NCBI GenBank assembly: GCA_002502365.1
Contig: DAOJ01000081.1
Span: forward strand, 562-57,045
Direction: 5' to 3'
Source of the DNA: Euryarchaeota archaeon UBA106
Lineage (GTDB): Archaea; Thermoplasmatota; Poseidoniia; Poseidoniales; Thalassarchaeaceae
Length of the DNA: 56,484 bases
The translations under genes and the position numbers were made by a program. Below are positions 17,395 through 26,456 of this stretch, one piece after another (position 1 is the stretch's first letter; each line of letters begins with the position of its first letter). Under the pieces are notes generated by a model. The model was given only the letters and a program-made list of their open reading frames with translations. It did not search any database and had not been told where the DNA came from.

Positions 17395-17413
17395 ACCCCT
17401 CCATAGGAGGGGT
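17395..17413 (+). promoter_or_regulatory. Perfect 8-bp dyad upstream of aroD
   Basis: ACCCCTCC-ATA-GGAGGGGT is an exact inverted repeat ending 14 nt before the aroD ATG. An AT-rich box (17358-17376) lies about 25-40 bp upstream of its centre. The right arm contains AGGAGG-like sequence but is too far from the ATG to be a normal ribosome-binding site. Confidence 0.45.
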
Positions 17414-17427
17414 ATAGCCTAACAAAT

Positions 17428-18270
17428 ATGGTTAAACAGACCTCTCCGGTCGCCGACTCGATGCGAAGACCGACCATCTGTGTAACCCTCTCCGGTTGCA
17501 CAGTTGATGAAATGCTCGCAGATGCAGCCAGAGCTACCGCTGTAGGCGCTGACCTCTGTGAAGTTCGCCTGGACAAACTTTGGGTTGAAGAAAAATTCTC
17601 TGAACCTCAATCCGATAGCGACTCAAAAGAGGAAAAAGATCAGAGAAGGACTACTTATTCAGCACCTGAATACATCCCAAAACCGTTTGATTCAGTTGAT
17701 TTATCTCAGGCGTTAGATGCTTTCAAAGGAGGTATCGATTTACCAGTTGTTCTAACTTGTCGTCCTGAACGGCAAGGAGGCCATTTCTCGGGAACAGAAG
17801 AAGAGAGAATCTCGGTCCTCAGGGCCGCTATCGACAGTGGTGTGAGTTGGATCGATCTCGAGTCTGACATTGATTCAAAAACTCGTACTGAACTAAGAAA
17901 AATTGCTAGTGGTAAAACCAATATCATTTCTTCAACTCATTTCCAAGATGAGCCCAGCAGTGCATCAGAAATTATTTCTGACATAGAGGAAATGTCAGAT
18001 TCTGGTGATATCATCAAAGTGTGCTACATTACCAATGGAAAAAATTCTGCATTAAAGCTCTTTGAAGCTGCATGGATGATTAAAGAATCAGGAAACAAAA
18101 CAGCCATTATGGGAATAGGAGCAGGCGGAGATTGGACTAGAATTCACGCTCCATTACTAAATCAAGAACTAGTTTATTCCACTATGGAGACTGGGTCTCA
18201 TCTCTCATCTCAAGGAAGGATAAACGCATCTGACCTACTTATCGCTTGGGAGATGCTCAATTACGATTGA
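17428..18270 (+). CDS. aroD: 3-dehydroquinate dehydratase, type I
   Basis: Function: third step of the shikimate pathway, via a Schiff base. Seen: 280 residues. The first strand is PTICVTLSG, then EVRLDKL (near 46). TCRPERQGG follows near 111, the catalytic His is in SSTHF (near 170) and the Schiff-base Lys in DIIKVCYI (near 197). GRINASDLLIAWEML closes the protein. Between residues 50 and 90 there is a hydrophilic insert (acidic, Ser/Asp/Glu/Lys-rich) that is longer than in typical archaeal enzymes of about 220-250 residues. ATG 17428 is used; ATG 17461 directly before the first strand is an alternative. The gene is divergent from gyrB. Confidence 0.93.
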   Translation: MVKQTSPVADSMRRPTICVTLSGCTVDEMLADAARATAVGADLCEVRLDKLWVEEKFSEPQSDSDSKEEKDQRRTTYSAPEYIPKPFDSVDLSQALDAFKGGIDLPVVLTCRPERQGGHFSGTEEERISVLRAAIDSGVSWIDLESDIDSKTRTELRKIASGKTNIISSTHFQDEPSSASEIISDIEEMSDSGDIIKVCYITNGKNSALKLFEAAWMIKESGNKTAIMGIGAGGDWTRIHAPLLNQELVYSTMETGSHLSSQGRINASDLLIAWEMLNYD

Positions 18271-19149
18271 TTACTGTTCCAGCAAAGGCACCGATTCTTT
18301 CTGTTCCTCAACTGCCTCATTTCCGCTTGAGTGATACCTGGAATGAAGGAGTATTGGAACAATAACACAACTTAAAGGTAGTAATCCAACCAATATGTAA
18401 GCAGTAAACTTAGGCAGAGTTAATCGTTTTTCAACATCTATCCAAACTTGAACAATCATGTCTCCATCTACCGCTGCAGCATCATTAGGTCTGGTATTAT
18501 TCCAACTATCTAATGCAAGAAAGTATTCCGAATCATCACTACTTCCAAAGAAGGAGACAAACGATTTTTTGTCATTATCTAGTGCAGTCGAGAAGCTAGT
18601 AGTTCGTTTATTTTCGTAAGCATGGGTGTCTCTAAATGGAAGGAAAACTACCATGTCACGCCATTCAACCGGGATGAAATCCATAATCTCCTCAGGGGTT
18701 TCGAACTCACTATTCACCATGTCATATTCTTGCTGGTATCGGAACCAATTTGCTGAGTCAAAAAGATACACATCACCCCTAGGGTCATCTGTTGGAGGGT
18801 TATCTGGATCTAAATGAAACTCCACACAAAATGTGTAAGAGTAACCTGTAATTAACTCAAGACGCAAAGCTTGGGAGTGCATTGATGCAAGGTCAATCTC
18901 AACATACAAATCCTCACTTAGTGGCTCAAGTTCTATCTCGGGAGTGGGATTGCCCCACCAATTCCAGGGGTCATCATCAACTTCCACTACCTCGGCAAGA
19001 GTTGAGTTAAATCCAACATCGGGAGATACAGAACAATCGTTTCCTGATGCAACAACTGGGTTTACCGAGACAAGAAGTATAGCAAGCATTGGGGCAAGTA
19101 GCCCTAGGCTAAATCCTCCTGCAAAAATTTTCTGAACGAAATTATTCAA
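18271..19149 (-). CDS. Secreted or membrane-anchored protein of unknown function
   Basis: No family recognised. Seen: about 292 residues. The start is likely TTG at 19149, directly after the stop of the upstream M30-like gene (19151-19153); the open frame continues to TTG 19212 but would overlap that gene. From 19149 the N-terminus is a signal-peptide-like stretch (short basic n-region, then LLAPMLAILLVSVNPVVA). The exported region is acidic and Trp-rich (DDPWNWWGNP). It has a beta-rich segment YVEIDLASMHSQALRLEL followed by a Tyr-rich stretch resembling pre-peptidase or jelly-roll folds. A single C-terminal helix (YILVGLLPLSCVIVPILL) and a short charged tail follow. Probably translationally coupled to the protease gene and displayed with it at the surface. 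Confidence 0.7.
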   Translation of the reverse strand: MNNFVQKIFAGGFSLGLLAPMLAILLVSVNPVVASGNDCSVSPDVGFNSTLAEVVEVDDDPWNWWGNPTPEIELEPLSEDLYVEIDLASMHSQALRLELITGYSYTFCVEFHLDPDNPPTDDPRGDVYLFDSANWFRYQQEYDMVNSEFETPEEIMDFIPVEWRDMVVFLPFRDTHAYENKRTTSFSTALDNDKKSFVSFFGSSDDSEYFLALDSWNNTRPNDAAAVDGDMIVQVWIDVEKRLTLPKFTAYILVGLLPLSCVIVPILLHSRYHSSGNEAVEEQKESVPLLEQ

Positions 19150-19150
19150 T

Positions 19151-22100
19151 TCAGCGCCTCCGAGTTCTGATGGGGCGGACGTATCCAGACTCTTTGTTCC
19201 TTCTTTCGTCAACCGTCAGATACTTCGGTTGTGGAGGGGGTGTATGCTGATCCATGCCTGGTAGACCGCCTTCTGCTTCTACTTCCTGGACATCGTAGGT
19301 CTCAAGCATTTCCTCGGCATCAATCTCTTCTTCATCTTTCTGCCTCATTACTAACCAGCCCAGAACAAGGACCATGGCAACAAGTGCTAGAAGGCCCCCA
19401 CTCTCTTTATTGGGAATGAAATCTCTCCAAGTTAATTCATCCCACGACTTTTGCTGAGTCTCCTTGTCTGCAGAAAGTACACTAATGATATAGTCCTCAG
19501 AACTACAAACTCCAACACCATCACATACTTGCAATATTAGCCGTACTTCTCCAGTTTGGTCCCAAGTCATATTTGCCCAAAGGAAATCATTTTCCGGATT
19601 TCCGTCTAGGTCCGAATCGATTATTGCGTTGAGGTCCCAATCAACCGACAACTCTCCGGTCAAACTCATATCTTTGTCGTTGGTTGTTACCCCATCTCCA
19701 TCGCTATCGAAATTAGCATCAGAATCTAACCAAGCGTCGATTCCCTCGTCTAGGTCTATATCATATGCGCTGTGATTCAAAATTACTAAATCTCCCTCTG
19801 TTACGTAATCAGAGTCAATTGGGTCTATCGATTCAATTTCTGGCGCACTTGATACATAGACTGTAAATGAAGTCGTATTGGTGTCTCCCGTTTCAAATCC
19901 GTCTACCACTGTCAAAGTCACAATATAGGTTCCAGGGCGATTCCAAGAATGCCAAACTATTGGCCCCTCTAATTGAGGCGTTGCATCTCCAAAATCCCAA
20001 ATCCAGCGGGTTATACCATTCCAATCTGAATTGGTTGGATCTGTTGATGATTTTCCGGCAAAAATAGGGTCCGAGTCAAAACTTCCCGAACCATCCAGCT
20101 TCAATGGACAGTTTGGTGCAATGAACGCCCCTCCACTAGATACGAATGGAACCCACCAAGTTACTTCTTCCTCATTTGTGGGGATATTGAGTAAGGCGCT
20201 ACCATTCTCACTGGGTTGAGAGAATTCAATCATTGGAACTGGAAGTGGATTTGCAATTCTAATTTGATAGGATTTGGTAGCAGATTCTGCTCCAAGTTCA
20301 TCGACAACCGTCAAGGAAACCGTATACAATCCAGGTTCAGTAAATGTATAGTAAATCGATGATGAATTGACAATTTCTTCTTCTAAATTTGAAATCTCCC
20401 ATCGTGTCTCTAGCAGAGAGGTATCTCCATCGGGATCGAAGGATAAGCTCTCGAAGAAGTATTCAGTTTCAACTGTCCCATCAGAAGGTCGATCGAATAC
20501 TGCAACTGGCCTCTGATTCAATACACGAACCATTATGGTGGTCGCGGATGTATTTCCATCGTCATCTGTAACTTCAAGAGTTACCGTTTTCATACCAGGC
20601 GTATTCCATCCAACAGTTGGATTTTGGTCAACAGAAATAGTCTGGGAGAAGTCAGAAGTGGGTGTTATACCTCCTGTGGAGAAATTAACTCCTGAATCAA
20701 AATCCCACCGGTATCCTACTATTATCCCATCATCATCTGTAAAAATATCTGGCATTTGGAGAGGAGTTAGGGTGTATGTTTGTAACTCTTCATCAAAAAT
20801 TTGTCGAGGTACACGATTCAATATTCTGACATAAATTTGCTCTTCCACCACAAAAGTTCCGTCATTAATTATCAGAGTCAAAGTGTAAACTGTCCCTTCA
20901 GCGCTACCATCGACATAAGCATGGCTGGCTTCAACTAGTCCAACACCTGATTCGTCATTTCCATCACCCCAATTCCATGTGAACTCAATTTCATCATGGG
21001 GTACGTTATCTAAGGTGCCTCTAGCAGAGAAAAGTACCCTTTGGTCTGTGAAAAGTACAATTTCATCGGTTATCGGGACTCCGTCGACCTGAATCTCCGG
21101 AATTGGCTCTGTTGTATCTGTTACATTTACTATCCATGTTTGAGTTTGAGAATAGAATCCACCAATGTCCACCACGTTTAATTGAATGTTGTAAGTGCCA
21201 GTCTCATTGTAATAATGAATTGGATTCTTTAGGCTTGAAGTGGTGTTATCTCCCAAATCCCAGTTGTAAGCCATTGGTGTTTGATTATGCCCGTAGGATC
21301 CGTTAATCTGGCCAAATCCCCAGACATCGTAACCACCACCAAAGAAATTTACAGGTAACCATGTTTGAGTAGTTCCTGTTGATGTAGATCCACTTGCCAC
21401 AGGTTCCATATTCCCAAGTGCAATTGGAAGAGTAAATGCTGTATCTGTAATCTCTCCACTTACATCTCTAATGTCTACTCCAAAAGTCCAGTCCCCACTT
21501 TCAGGCGGAGTAAACCAAATTGATTCTGGGTTCGGGACACTATTACCTGCAGTCATCGAGAATGTTATTGAATCACGTAATGTATTATTGACAAAGGCCT
21601 CAAATGTAACCTCAATAATCTCAAAGAATGCATCTGAGGTGACCTGTAAATCGATTTGGACACTATCATCTAGATTATTTTCATCTCTATCCAAAGTTGT
21701 AACTTCGATTATGTCTACTTCTGCTGGACTTGTAATCAGCCCCGCTTGGACTACAATGTCTGTAGTTGGATAAGAGCCGGTTGTAATGCCACAACTAGCA
21801 AAGTTGTAATCACAATCGGTGACTTGAGACTCATACCAAACAATTACCCAAACTTCACTCGATGTGTTGCCAAATCCGTGAACTAAGGCTGTACCCGCTC
21901 CGGTTGCAGAATCAATTCTCAATCTATCCATCGTCCAGCTTCCGGTTGCAGAATCTTTGATCATTACAGTTCCAGTTACTCCAAAATTGGTTGGTTGAAC
22001 CATTAAATTAAGCGGAGCCCCAGTTCCTCCCGCAAACTTGTAAGCCCTCATTCCCCATCCCTCAAGTTCTTGTGAAGGACTAACCCAGGTCGATTGCCAT

Positions 22101-23260
22101 TGATCTTGATAGCCACTCATTTGTACTTTGCAAATAAATCCGGTAACACATCCTGCGGTCATTGCGATATTTGAAAATCCAAATGCACCTTGGGCACTAT
22201 CGAGGCTGACTGCAGCGGTGAAATTAGCGAAAATATCCGACATGGTAGTTCCTATTGCAGTTGAACCGGGTTCAGGATTTCTTGCTAAATTCTCAACTCC
22301 GACTCCGCCTGTAGCAGTGTCGGCAACCAGTCTAGAAATCGCTGTACCTCCTCCAAGTTTGTCGGCTAAATACATCACAAACATGAAACTTCCACCATAA
22401 TCTGCTATTCTTTGATTCCACCAACGAACACTCATGTTGGCATTTTGTGACCATTCATTTGCATGCCCTGAGATGGTGTTGGTCACACCAAAGCAGAGGT
22501 AAGCTGCCATATCAGCAGCCCCTTCATCTAACCAAATGTACTCGAATGGATCTCTTGCATTGTGAAGTAGATGTTGAAACTCATGAGCAATAATCGTGTT
22601 TCTCCAACTTAAATCACCTGAATCAACAAACATAATTTCTCTTTGATTGGCAACGTTGGGGTCGAAATAACCTCCAATGCCACCTCCGCCATCGATTTGG
22701 AAAATTAGGATTTCAATCTGACAATTATTGTCCACATCAGGAGCGGTCCCGAAGTAGGTAGTATCTGTTGGATAAATTGTCGATTCCCAAGTCGATGTTA
22801 TGTCATTGAGTGTTGTTGAGGGAATAACTACTCCATCCTCAACAAAAATAGCCGAGCTTGCAGATATTTTCTTTACTGTGGCTGAAACTAACCCACTAGA
22901 TGTGGAAAAGGTGTCCGTGTCATCGACTTGCCATGCATTTGAACAAGTGCCATTGCTAGACCGTGAGTTCTGGGAAGAAGCCGCAAAAGGGTCGATTAAA
23001 TTCGGATATCCATTTTCAATCCACTGCTTTTTTAGATAGCCAAATGCCGAATAAACTGGATTTTGTTCGTCATTGAAAATATATGCATGACCATCCTGTT
23101 CGGGACTGAAATCGCTTAGGTCACCGAATTGAGCGGGAATTTCTTCGTTAGCAGATTCGCTACTCGCTCCTACCATTGGTAACATCAGAGAACCCAGCAT
23201 CAACCATATCAACAACAACGAAGTTGTTGGCTTTGAACGTGGCTTCAAGTAACTCAACAT
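19151..23260 (-). CDS. Secreted M30-like metalloprotease with PKD repeats
   Basis: Seen: about 1369 residues. A signal peptide (SLLLIWLMLGSLMLPMVGAS) is followed by a catalytic domain with the zinc motif HEFQHLLH (near 224) and downstream glutamate region WLDEGAADM (near 242), resembling hyicolysin-type M30 peptidases. From about residue 620 to 1130 there are roughly five PKD-type beta domains (for example WDLGDNTT, WNWGDGND, WDFGDATP). A DxDxDG-rich region (SDANFDSDGDGVTTND) follows. One transmembrane helix (LLALVAMVLVLGWLVMR, near 1303) and a short cytosolic tail end the protein. Known: PKD domains bind polysaccharide or protein. It is inferred to be a cell-surface protease degrading external protein. 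ATG 23260 follows GAGGTGCGTC. Confidence 0.82.
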   Translation of the reverse strand: MLSYLKPRSKPTTSLLLIWLMLGSLMLPMVGASSESANEEIPAQFGDLSDFSPEQDGHAYIFNDEQNPVYSAFGYLKKQWIENGYPNLIDPFAASSQNSRSSNGTCSNAWQVDDTDTFSTSSGLVSATVKKISASSAIFVEDGVVIPSTTLNDITSTWESTIYPTDTTYFGTAPDVDNNCQIEILIFQIDGGGGIGGYFDPNVANQREIMFVDSGDLSWRNTIIAHEFQHLLHNARDPFEYIWLDEGAADMAAYLCFGVTNTISGHANEWSQNANMSVRWWNQRIADYGGSFMFVMYLADKLGGGTAISRLVADTATGGVGVENLARNPEPGSTAIGTTMSDIFANFTAAVSLDSAQGAFGFSNIAMTAGCVTGFICKVQMSGYQDQWQSTWVSPSQELEGWGMRAYKFAGGTGAPLNLMVQPTNFGVTGTVMIKDSATGSWTMDRLRIDSATGAGTALVHGFGNTSSEVWVIVWYESQVTDCDYNFASCGITTGSYPTTDIVVQAGLITSPAEVDIIEVTTLDRDENNLDDSVQIDLQVTSDAFFEIIEVTFEAFVNNTLRDSITFSMTAGNSVPNPESIWFTPPESGDWTFGVDIRDVSGEITDTAFTLPIALGNMEPVASGSTSTGTTQTWLPVNFFGGGYDVWGFGQINGSYGHNQTPMAYNWDLGDNTTSSLKNPIHYYNETGTYNIQLNVVDIGGFYSQTQTWIVNVTDTTEPIPEIQVDGVPITDEIVLFTDQRVLFSARGTLDNVPHDEIEFTWNWGDGNDESGVGLVEASHAYVDGSAEGTVYTLTLIINDGTFVVEEQIYVRILNRVPRQIFDEELQTYTLTPLQMPDIFTDDDGIIVGYRWDFDSGVNFSTGGITPTSDFSQTISVDQNPTVGWNTPGMKTVTLEVTDDDGNTSATTIMVRVLNQRPVAVFDRPSDGTVETEYFFESLSFDPDGDTSLLETRWEISNLEEEIVNSSSIYYTFTEPGLYTVSLTVVDELGAESATKSYQIRIANPLPVPMIEFSQPSENGSALLNIPTNEEEVTWWVPFVSSGGAFIAPNCPLKLDGSGSFDSDPIFAGKSSTDPTNSDWNGITRWIWDFGDATPQLEGPIVWHSWNRPGTYIVTLTVVDGFETGDTNTTSFTVYVSSAPEIESIDPIDSDYVTEGDLVILNHSAYDIDLDEGIDAWLDSDANFDSDGDGVTTNDKDMSLTGELSVDWDLNAIIDSDLDGNPENDFLWANMTWDQTGEVRLILQVCDGVGVCSSEDYIISVLSADKETQQKSWDELTWRDFIPNKESGGLLALVAMVLVLGWLVMRQKDEEEIDAEEMLETYDVQEVEAEGGLPGMDQHTPPPQPKYLTVDERRNKESGYVRPIRTRRR

Positions 23261-23316
23261 GACGCACCTCAGCAATAGGACAGGTTCAAGCCCCGCTTCA
23301 ACCCGCTATAACATCG

Positions 23317-24360
23317 ATGGAGCATCGTTCGGACGTACCCGGCCCGAAGGGCCGATTCTCTACTCGTCCTTCACCAATTGCCATCAGACCTTATGTTGTA
23401 ATCGTAATATGCATTCTTTCATCATTGATTTTTCCCGTTTCAAATTTGAATGCAGAGACCCCTGACGTTTGGGAAGTTGTCGAAATACAACCTGAAATTA
23501 TCAATGTTGTTCCTCATGATGAATCTGCTTTCACGCAAGGGTTAGAAATTCACAACGGTAAATTATACGAAAGTACAGGATTATATGGTCATTCTAGCGT
23601 AAGAATAGTGAATATGGAAAGTGGCCAAATAGAGGCTCAGTACAACCTTTCTGAATCTTTTTTCGGCGAGGGTTTAACAATTTTGAATAATACTATAATT
23701 CAACTAACTTGGAAAGAAAATATTGCTTTGATTTATGACATCGATTCACTTGAGGAAATAGGCAATTTTTCCTATGAAGGAGAGGGATGGGGGGTCTGCA
23801 ATTCTCAAACAACAGGGTTGTGGATTTCCGATGGGACAGGTCAACTAAAGAATTCCAATTCTTCATCAATTTCATTTAATAAATCAATAGAAGTTTTGCT
23901 AGGTGGTGGGCCAAGCCAGAGGTGGAATGAATTGGAATGTATTGGAAGCAATGGCGACATTCTCGCCAACAGATGGTTCGACGACTCGATTTATCTGATT
24001 CACACTTCAAATGGTCATGTTTGCCAGAAGGTCGATTTCAGTTCCATACGAAATCAGTATGAGACCGATTCATCAGGAGTCTTGAATGGAATTGCTTGGG
24101 ACTCTGAAACAGGAAATTATTGGATTACTGGAAAGAACTGGTCAAATTATTATGAGGTGAAAATTGAGTTTGTTGACTTATCACCCAGTTGCCAGGTTGA
24201 ACCATCTGGTGAAACTCCAACTGATTGTATGAATTGTGAGAATAACGAGGGGATAGGTCTGATTCATTTTCTTGCTTTATCAATAATGATATTGGTCATT
24301 TACGCGTCAATCTCAAAGCGGCAAACTCAGAAGCCGTCTATTGTCTCAGAGGATGAGTAG
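23317..24360 (+). CDS. Secreted glutaminyl-peptide cyclotransferase (plant-type)
   Basis: Function: converts N-terminal glutamine (or glutamate) of peptides to pyroglutamate. Seen: 347 residues. A hydrophobic signal segment (YVVIVICILSSLIFPVS) precedes a predicted five-bladed beta-propeller with FTQGLEIHNGKLYESTGLYG (near 75) and SSVRIVNMESG, then GEGLTIL and later GVLNGIAWD near 275. These are hallmarks of the plant/bacterial glutaminyl cyclase family, unrelated to the animal zinc enzyme. A C-terminal membrane helix (FLALSIMILVIYASI) suggests surface anchoring. ATG 23317 is the only good start, although a TATA-like CTATAACA at 23306-23313 sits very close to it. The gene is divergent from the M30-like protease. 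Confidence 0.85.
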   Translation: MEHRSDVPGPKGRFSTRPSPIAIRPYVVIVICILSSLIFPVSNLNAETPDVWEVVEIQPEIINVVPHDESAFTQGLEIHNGKLYESTGLYGHSSVRIVNMESGQIEAQYNLSESFFGEGLTILNNTIIQLTWKENIALIYDIDSLEEIGNFSYEGEGWGVCNSQTTGLWISDGTGQLKNSNSSSISFNKSIEVLLGGGPSQRWNELECIGSNGDILANRWFDDSIYLIHTSNGHVCQKVDFSSIRNQYETDSSGVLNGIAWDSETGNYWITGKNWSNYYEVKIEFVDLSPSCQVEPSGETPTDCMNCENNEGIGLIHFLALSIMILVIYASISKRQTQKPSIVSEDE

Positions 24361-24373
24361 GAGGGCGGACAGC

Positions 24374-25111
24374 ATGGCCGAGGGTGAAGAATCTCGAAGA
24401 ACTCGCTTTGAATGGTGGCTGGAAGACCTCTCCATAGATCCTGCCACTAGGATAGCAGGTGCTTTGTTAATCATCTTTGGAAGTATGCTTGGAGTTTTGA
24501 CAGGTAGCCTTCACATCACTGCAGATATCGGAGATGTACTCAATGGCCAGCTTGATGACTCAGGAAGTAAAGCAGATGTGAATGGAGCAGTTTATGCCGC
24601 TTTAGTAAACAATTCATCCGGTGGAGAAGGTATGGATGAGGTGACGATAATTCTCTATAACGATGAAGAACTTGAGATAGGTCGGGACATTACTGACTCA
24701 AGCGGTAGATTTTCAATACAAGATGTACAACGAAGTTCATCGATGTTGGTGGTTGAATATCCTGGTCACATTACTCAACGTGTTATGTTGGTTCCAGGAG
24801 ATCATACTCAGATTATTATTACATTAACCGAGGGTGAAGGCATTGAAGATTTGGATATGCGTGGAGAGAGTTATCTTGCCGAATCAGTCCTAATCACCTC
24901 GATAATTGGTGGCTTCACATTATTTGCAGGAATTTTCGGAATCTTAGGTGGTATTGAGGCGTACAATGGCAGAAATCATTTCCGAACACAATTTCTTGCA
25001 TACCTCGGACTTTGGAGTCAGGGTTTGATGTTTATTGGACCATTATTCATTTTGTTAGGTATGGGCCTTACCTACCTCAGCCGCAAACAGTTCGGCATAT
25101 TGGAGGTTTGA
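24374..25111 (+). CDS. Membrane protein with a carboxypeptidase-regulatory-like domain
   Basis: Seen: about 245 residues. One helix near residues 25-47 (AGALLIIFGSMLGVLTGS) is followed by an external beta-sandwich: GAVYAALVN, VTIILYNDEE, DSSGRFSIQDV and SMLVVEYPGH. This looks like a carboxypeptidase-regulatory or transthyretin-like fold. Two further helices close the protein (LITSIIGGFTLFAGIFGIL and GLMFIGPLFILLGMGLTYL). Function unknown. ATG 24374 is preferred because AGGAGGG lies 8 nt upstream; the frame stays open to 24341. The gene starts just after the glutaminyl cyclase stop and ends 1 nt before tmk, so all three are probably one transcript. Confidence 0.72.
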   Translation: MAEGEESRRTRFEWWLEDLSIDPATRIAGALLIIFGSMLGVLTGSLHITADIGDVLNGQLDDSGSKADVNGAVYAALVNNSSGGEGMDEVTIILYNDEELEIGRDITDSSGRFSIQDVQRSSSMLVVEYPGHITQRVMLVPGDHTQIIITLTEGEGIEDLDMRGESYLAESVLITSIIGGFTLFAGIFGILGGIEAYNGRNHFRTQFLAYLGLWSQGLMFIGPLFILLGMGLTYLSRKQFGILEV

Positions 25112-25112
25112 T

Positions 25113-26453
25113 GTGTATCTTATCACCATAGAAGGAGGTGATGGCTCCGGTAAAGGCCTTGCAACAAAGGTGGTTGCAGAGGTACTCGAAAGGGAGTTTT
25201 GTTTCACATCTGTAGAGGTTACCGGTGAGCCACGTCGCGATCATCCTCTCGGTAGATTAGCGATCGATTCAGTAAGGCAAAAAATCCACACCCCTGAGGA
25301 AGAAGCTGGATTTTTTGCCGCAGATCGAGTTGATCATTCCCATGGTTGGATACTCCCTCGATTGGAAGAAGGTAGGATTGTAGTCAGTGAAAGAAACGTT
25401 CATTCCTCCCTAGTTTACCAAGGGATTGTAGGCTCGTTAGGTGTAAATCGTGTAGCACAAATCAACTCTGCGGCTTTAGTTCCAGACCTATGTATTTGGG
25501 TAGATTGTGACCCAGAAGTTGCAATGAAGAGAATTCAATCAGGCACTCTTCGAATGATGTCAGATAAAGCCGAATACTTTGAAACAACAGAATTACAAAA
25601 AGCCATTCGATCGGGTTATGCTTCTTTGCTATCTGGAGAAATTGAAATGCCAACACCATTTGATATGGGTGCAATAATTGGACCAGTTTCTAACGAGACA
25701 ACAGAAAGAGAGTTTCGCAAAAAATTAACTCGTCACATTAGGAAATTCATTCATTCTCATCCTCCTCCTTTGAACGTAGATTCCGAAGCGGTTGAACGTT
25801 TCATGCTAAAGCGATTAATTAAATCAACAAAGGGTCAAACGGTTTTGGATGGCTTGGGTGTTGAACCTGCTAGGACGCTAAATGACTGGTTAGATGGTAA
25901 GGCACCATGGAAGGTACTCAAAGAAGCCCAGCAAGACCATAGTGGAGCTTTGGAATTGATTTCTGAAGATCAAAGAATTTACGTTCCAAAATCAGTTTTA
26001 GCCCACTCGATTTGTTCAATATGTGGGACTTTGGCTTTGATTCCATCTGCCGATGTAAATGAGTTGAGGGAGGCGCAAGGTCCAGTCAGGGCAGTATCGG
26101 ATTCTCACACTCACAAAGTGTTACGTTTCCTCGCTGACAGATCCAACTGGGTTAATCAGCATAAGTCACTATTAGGAAGAGATGCTGCTAGAACCCAATT
26201 AAGAGATGAATCTCATTCTTTTGGAATTCTTTGTTTAGTTCTTTGGCCATTAAGGAAAGTATTGTCTAAATGGATATCAAATAATCCAGACACCCACATT
26301 AGATTTGCAATGGGACAAATTGTCCGTTCTGGTGAACACCCCCGGGCAGTTCGAGACACTATCGAAAGACTTGCAATTTTAGGAAACGGTAATTCCAATA
26401 ATTCTCTTCCAGCAGGTAATAGCGGCCTTGTGAATTGGTGGCAAGGAAATTAA
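25113..26453 (+). CDS. tmk: Thymidylate kinase with a large C-terminal extension
   Basis: Function of the N-terminal part: phosphorylation of dTMP to dTDP. Seen: residues 1-210 match Tmk, with P-loop EGGDGSGKG (residues 6-14), GEPRRDHPLGR, the DR motif in AADRVDHS (near 70), ERNVHSSLVYQG (near 93) and PDLCIWVDCDPEVAMKRI. Usual length is about 200-220, so residues 215-446 are extra. The extension is soluble and largely helical, with ICSICGTL (a CxxC pair near 302), KVLRFLADRSNWVN, and a closing helical bundle. I recognise no family. GTG 25113 is the start, with GGAGGT 5 nt upstream. It could be a fused regulatory or nucleic-acid-binding module. Confidence 0.88.
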   Translation: MYLITIEGGDGSGKGLATKVVAEVLEREFCFTSVEVTGEPRRDHPLGRLAIDSVRQKIHTPEEEAGFFAADRVDHSHGWILPRLEEGRIVVSERNVHSSLVYQGIVGSLGVNRVAQINSAALVPDLCIWVDCDPEVAMKRIQSGTLRMMSDKAEYFETTELQKAIRSGYASLLSGEIEMPTPFDMGAIIGPVSNETTEREFRKKLTRHIRKFIHSHPPPLNVDSEAVERFMLKRLIKSTKGQTVLDGLGVEPARTLNDWLDGKAPWKVLKEAQQDHSGALELISEDQRIYVPKSVLAHSICSICGTLALIPSADVNELREAQGPVRAVSDSHTHKVLRFLADRSNWVNQHKSLLGRDAARTQLRDESHSFGILCLVLWPLRKVLSKWISNNPDTHIRFAMGQIVRSGEHPRAVRDTIERLAILGNGNSNNSLPAGNSGLVNWWQGN

Positions 26454-26456
26454 ATT

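Noticed and set aside
23340..23354. Hairpin CGGCCC-GAA-GGGCCG as a regulatory element of the glutaminyl cyclase gene
   Set aside because: It lies inside the first codons of the only well-supported start, so it cannot be called an upstream element unless a later start is shown.
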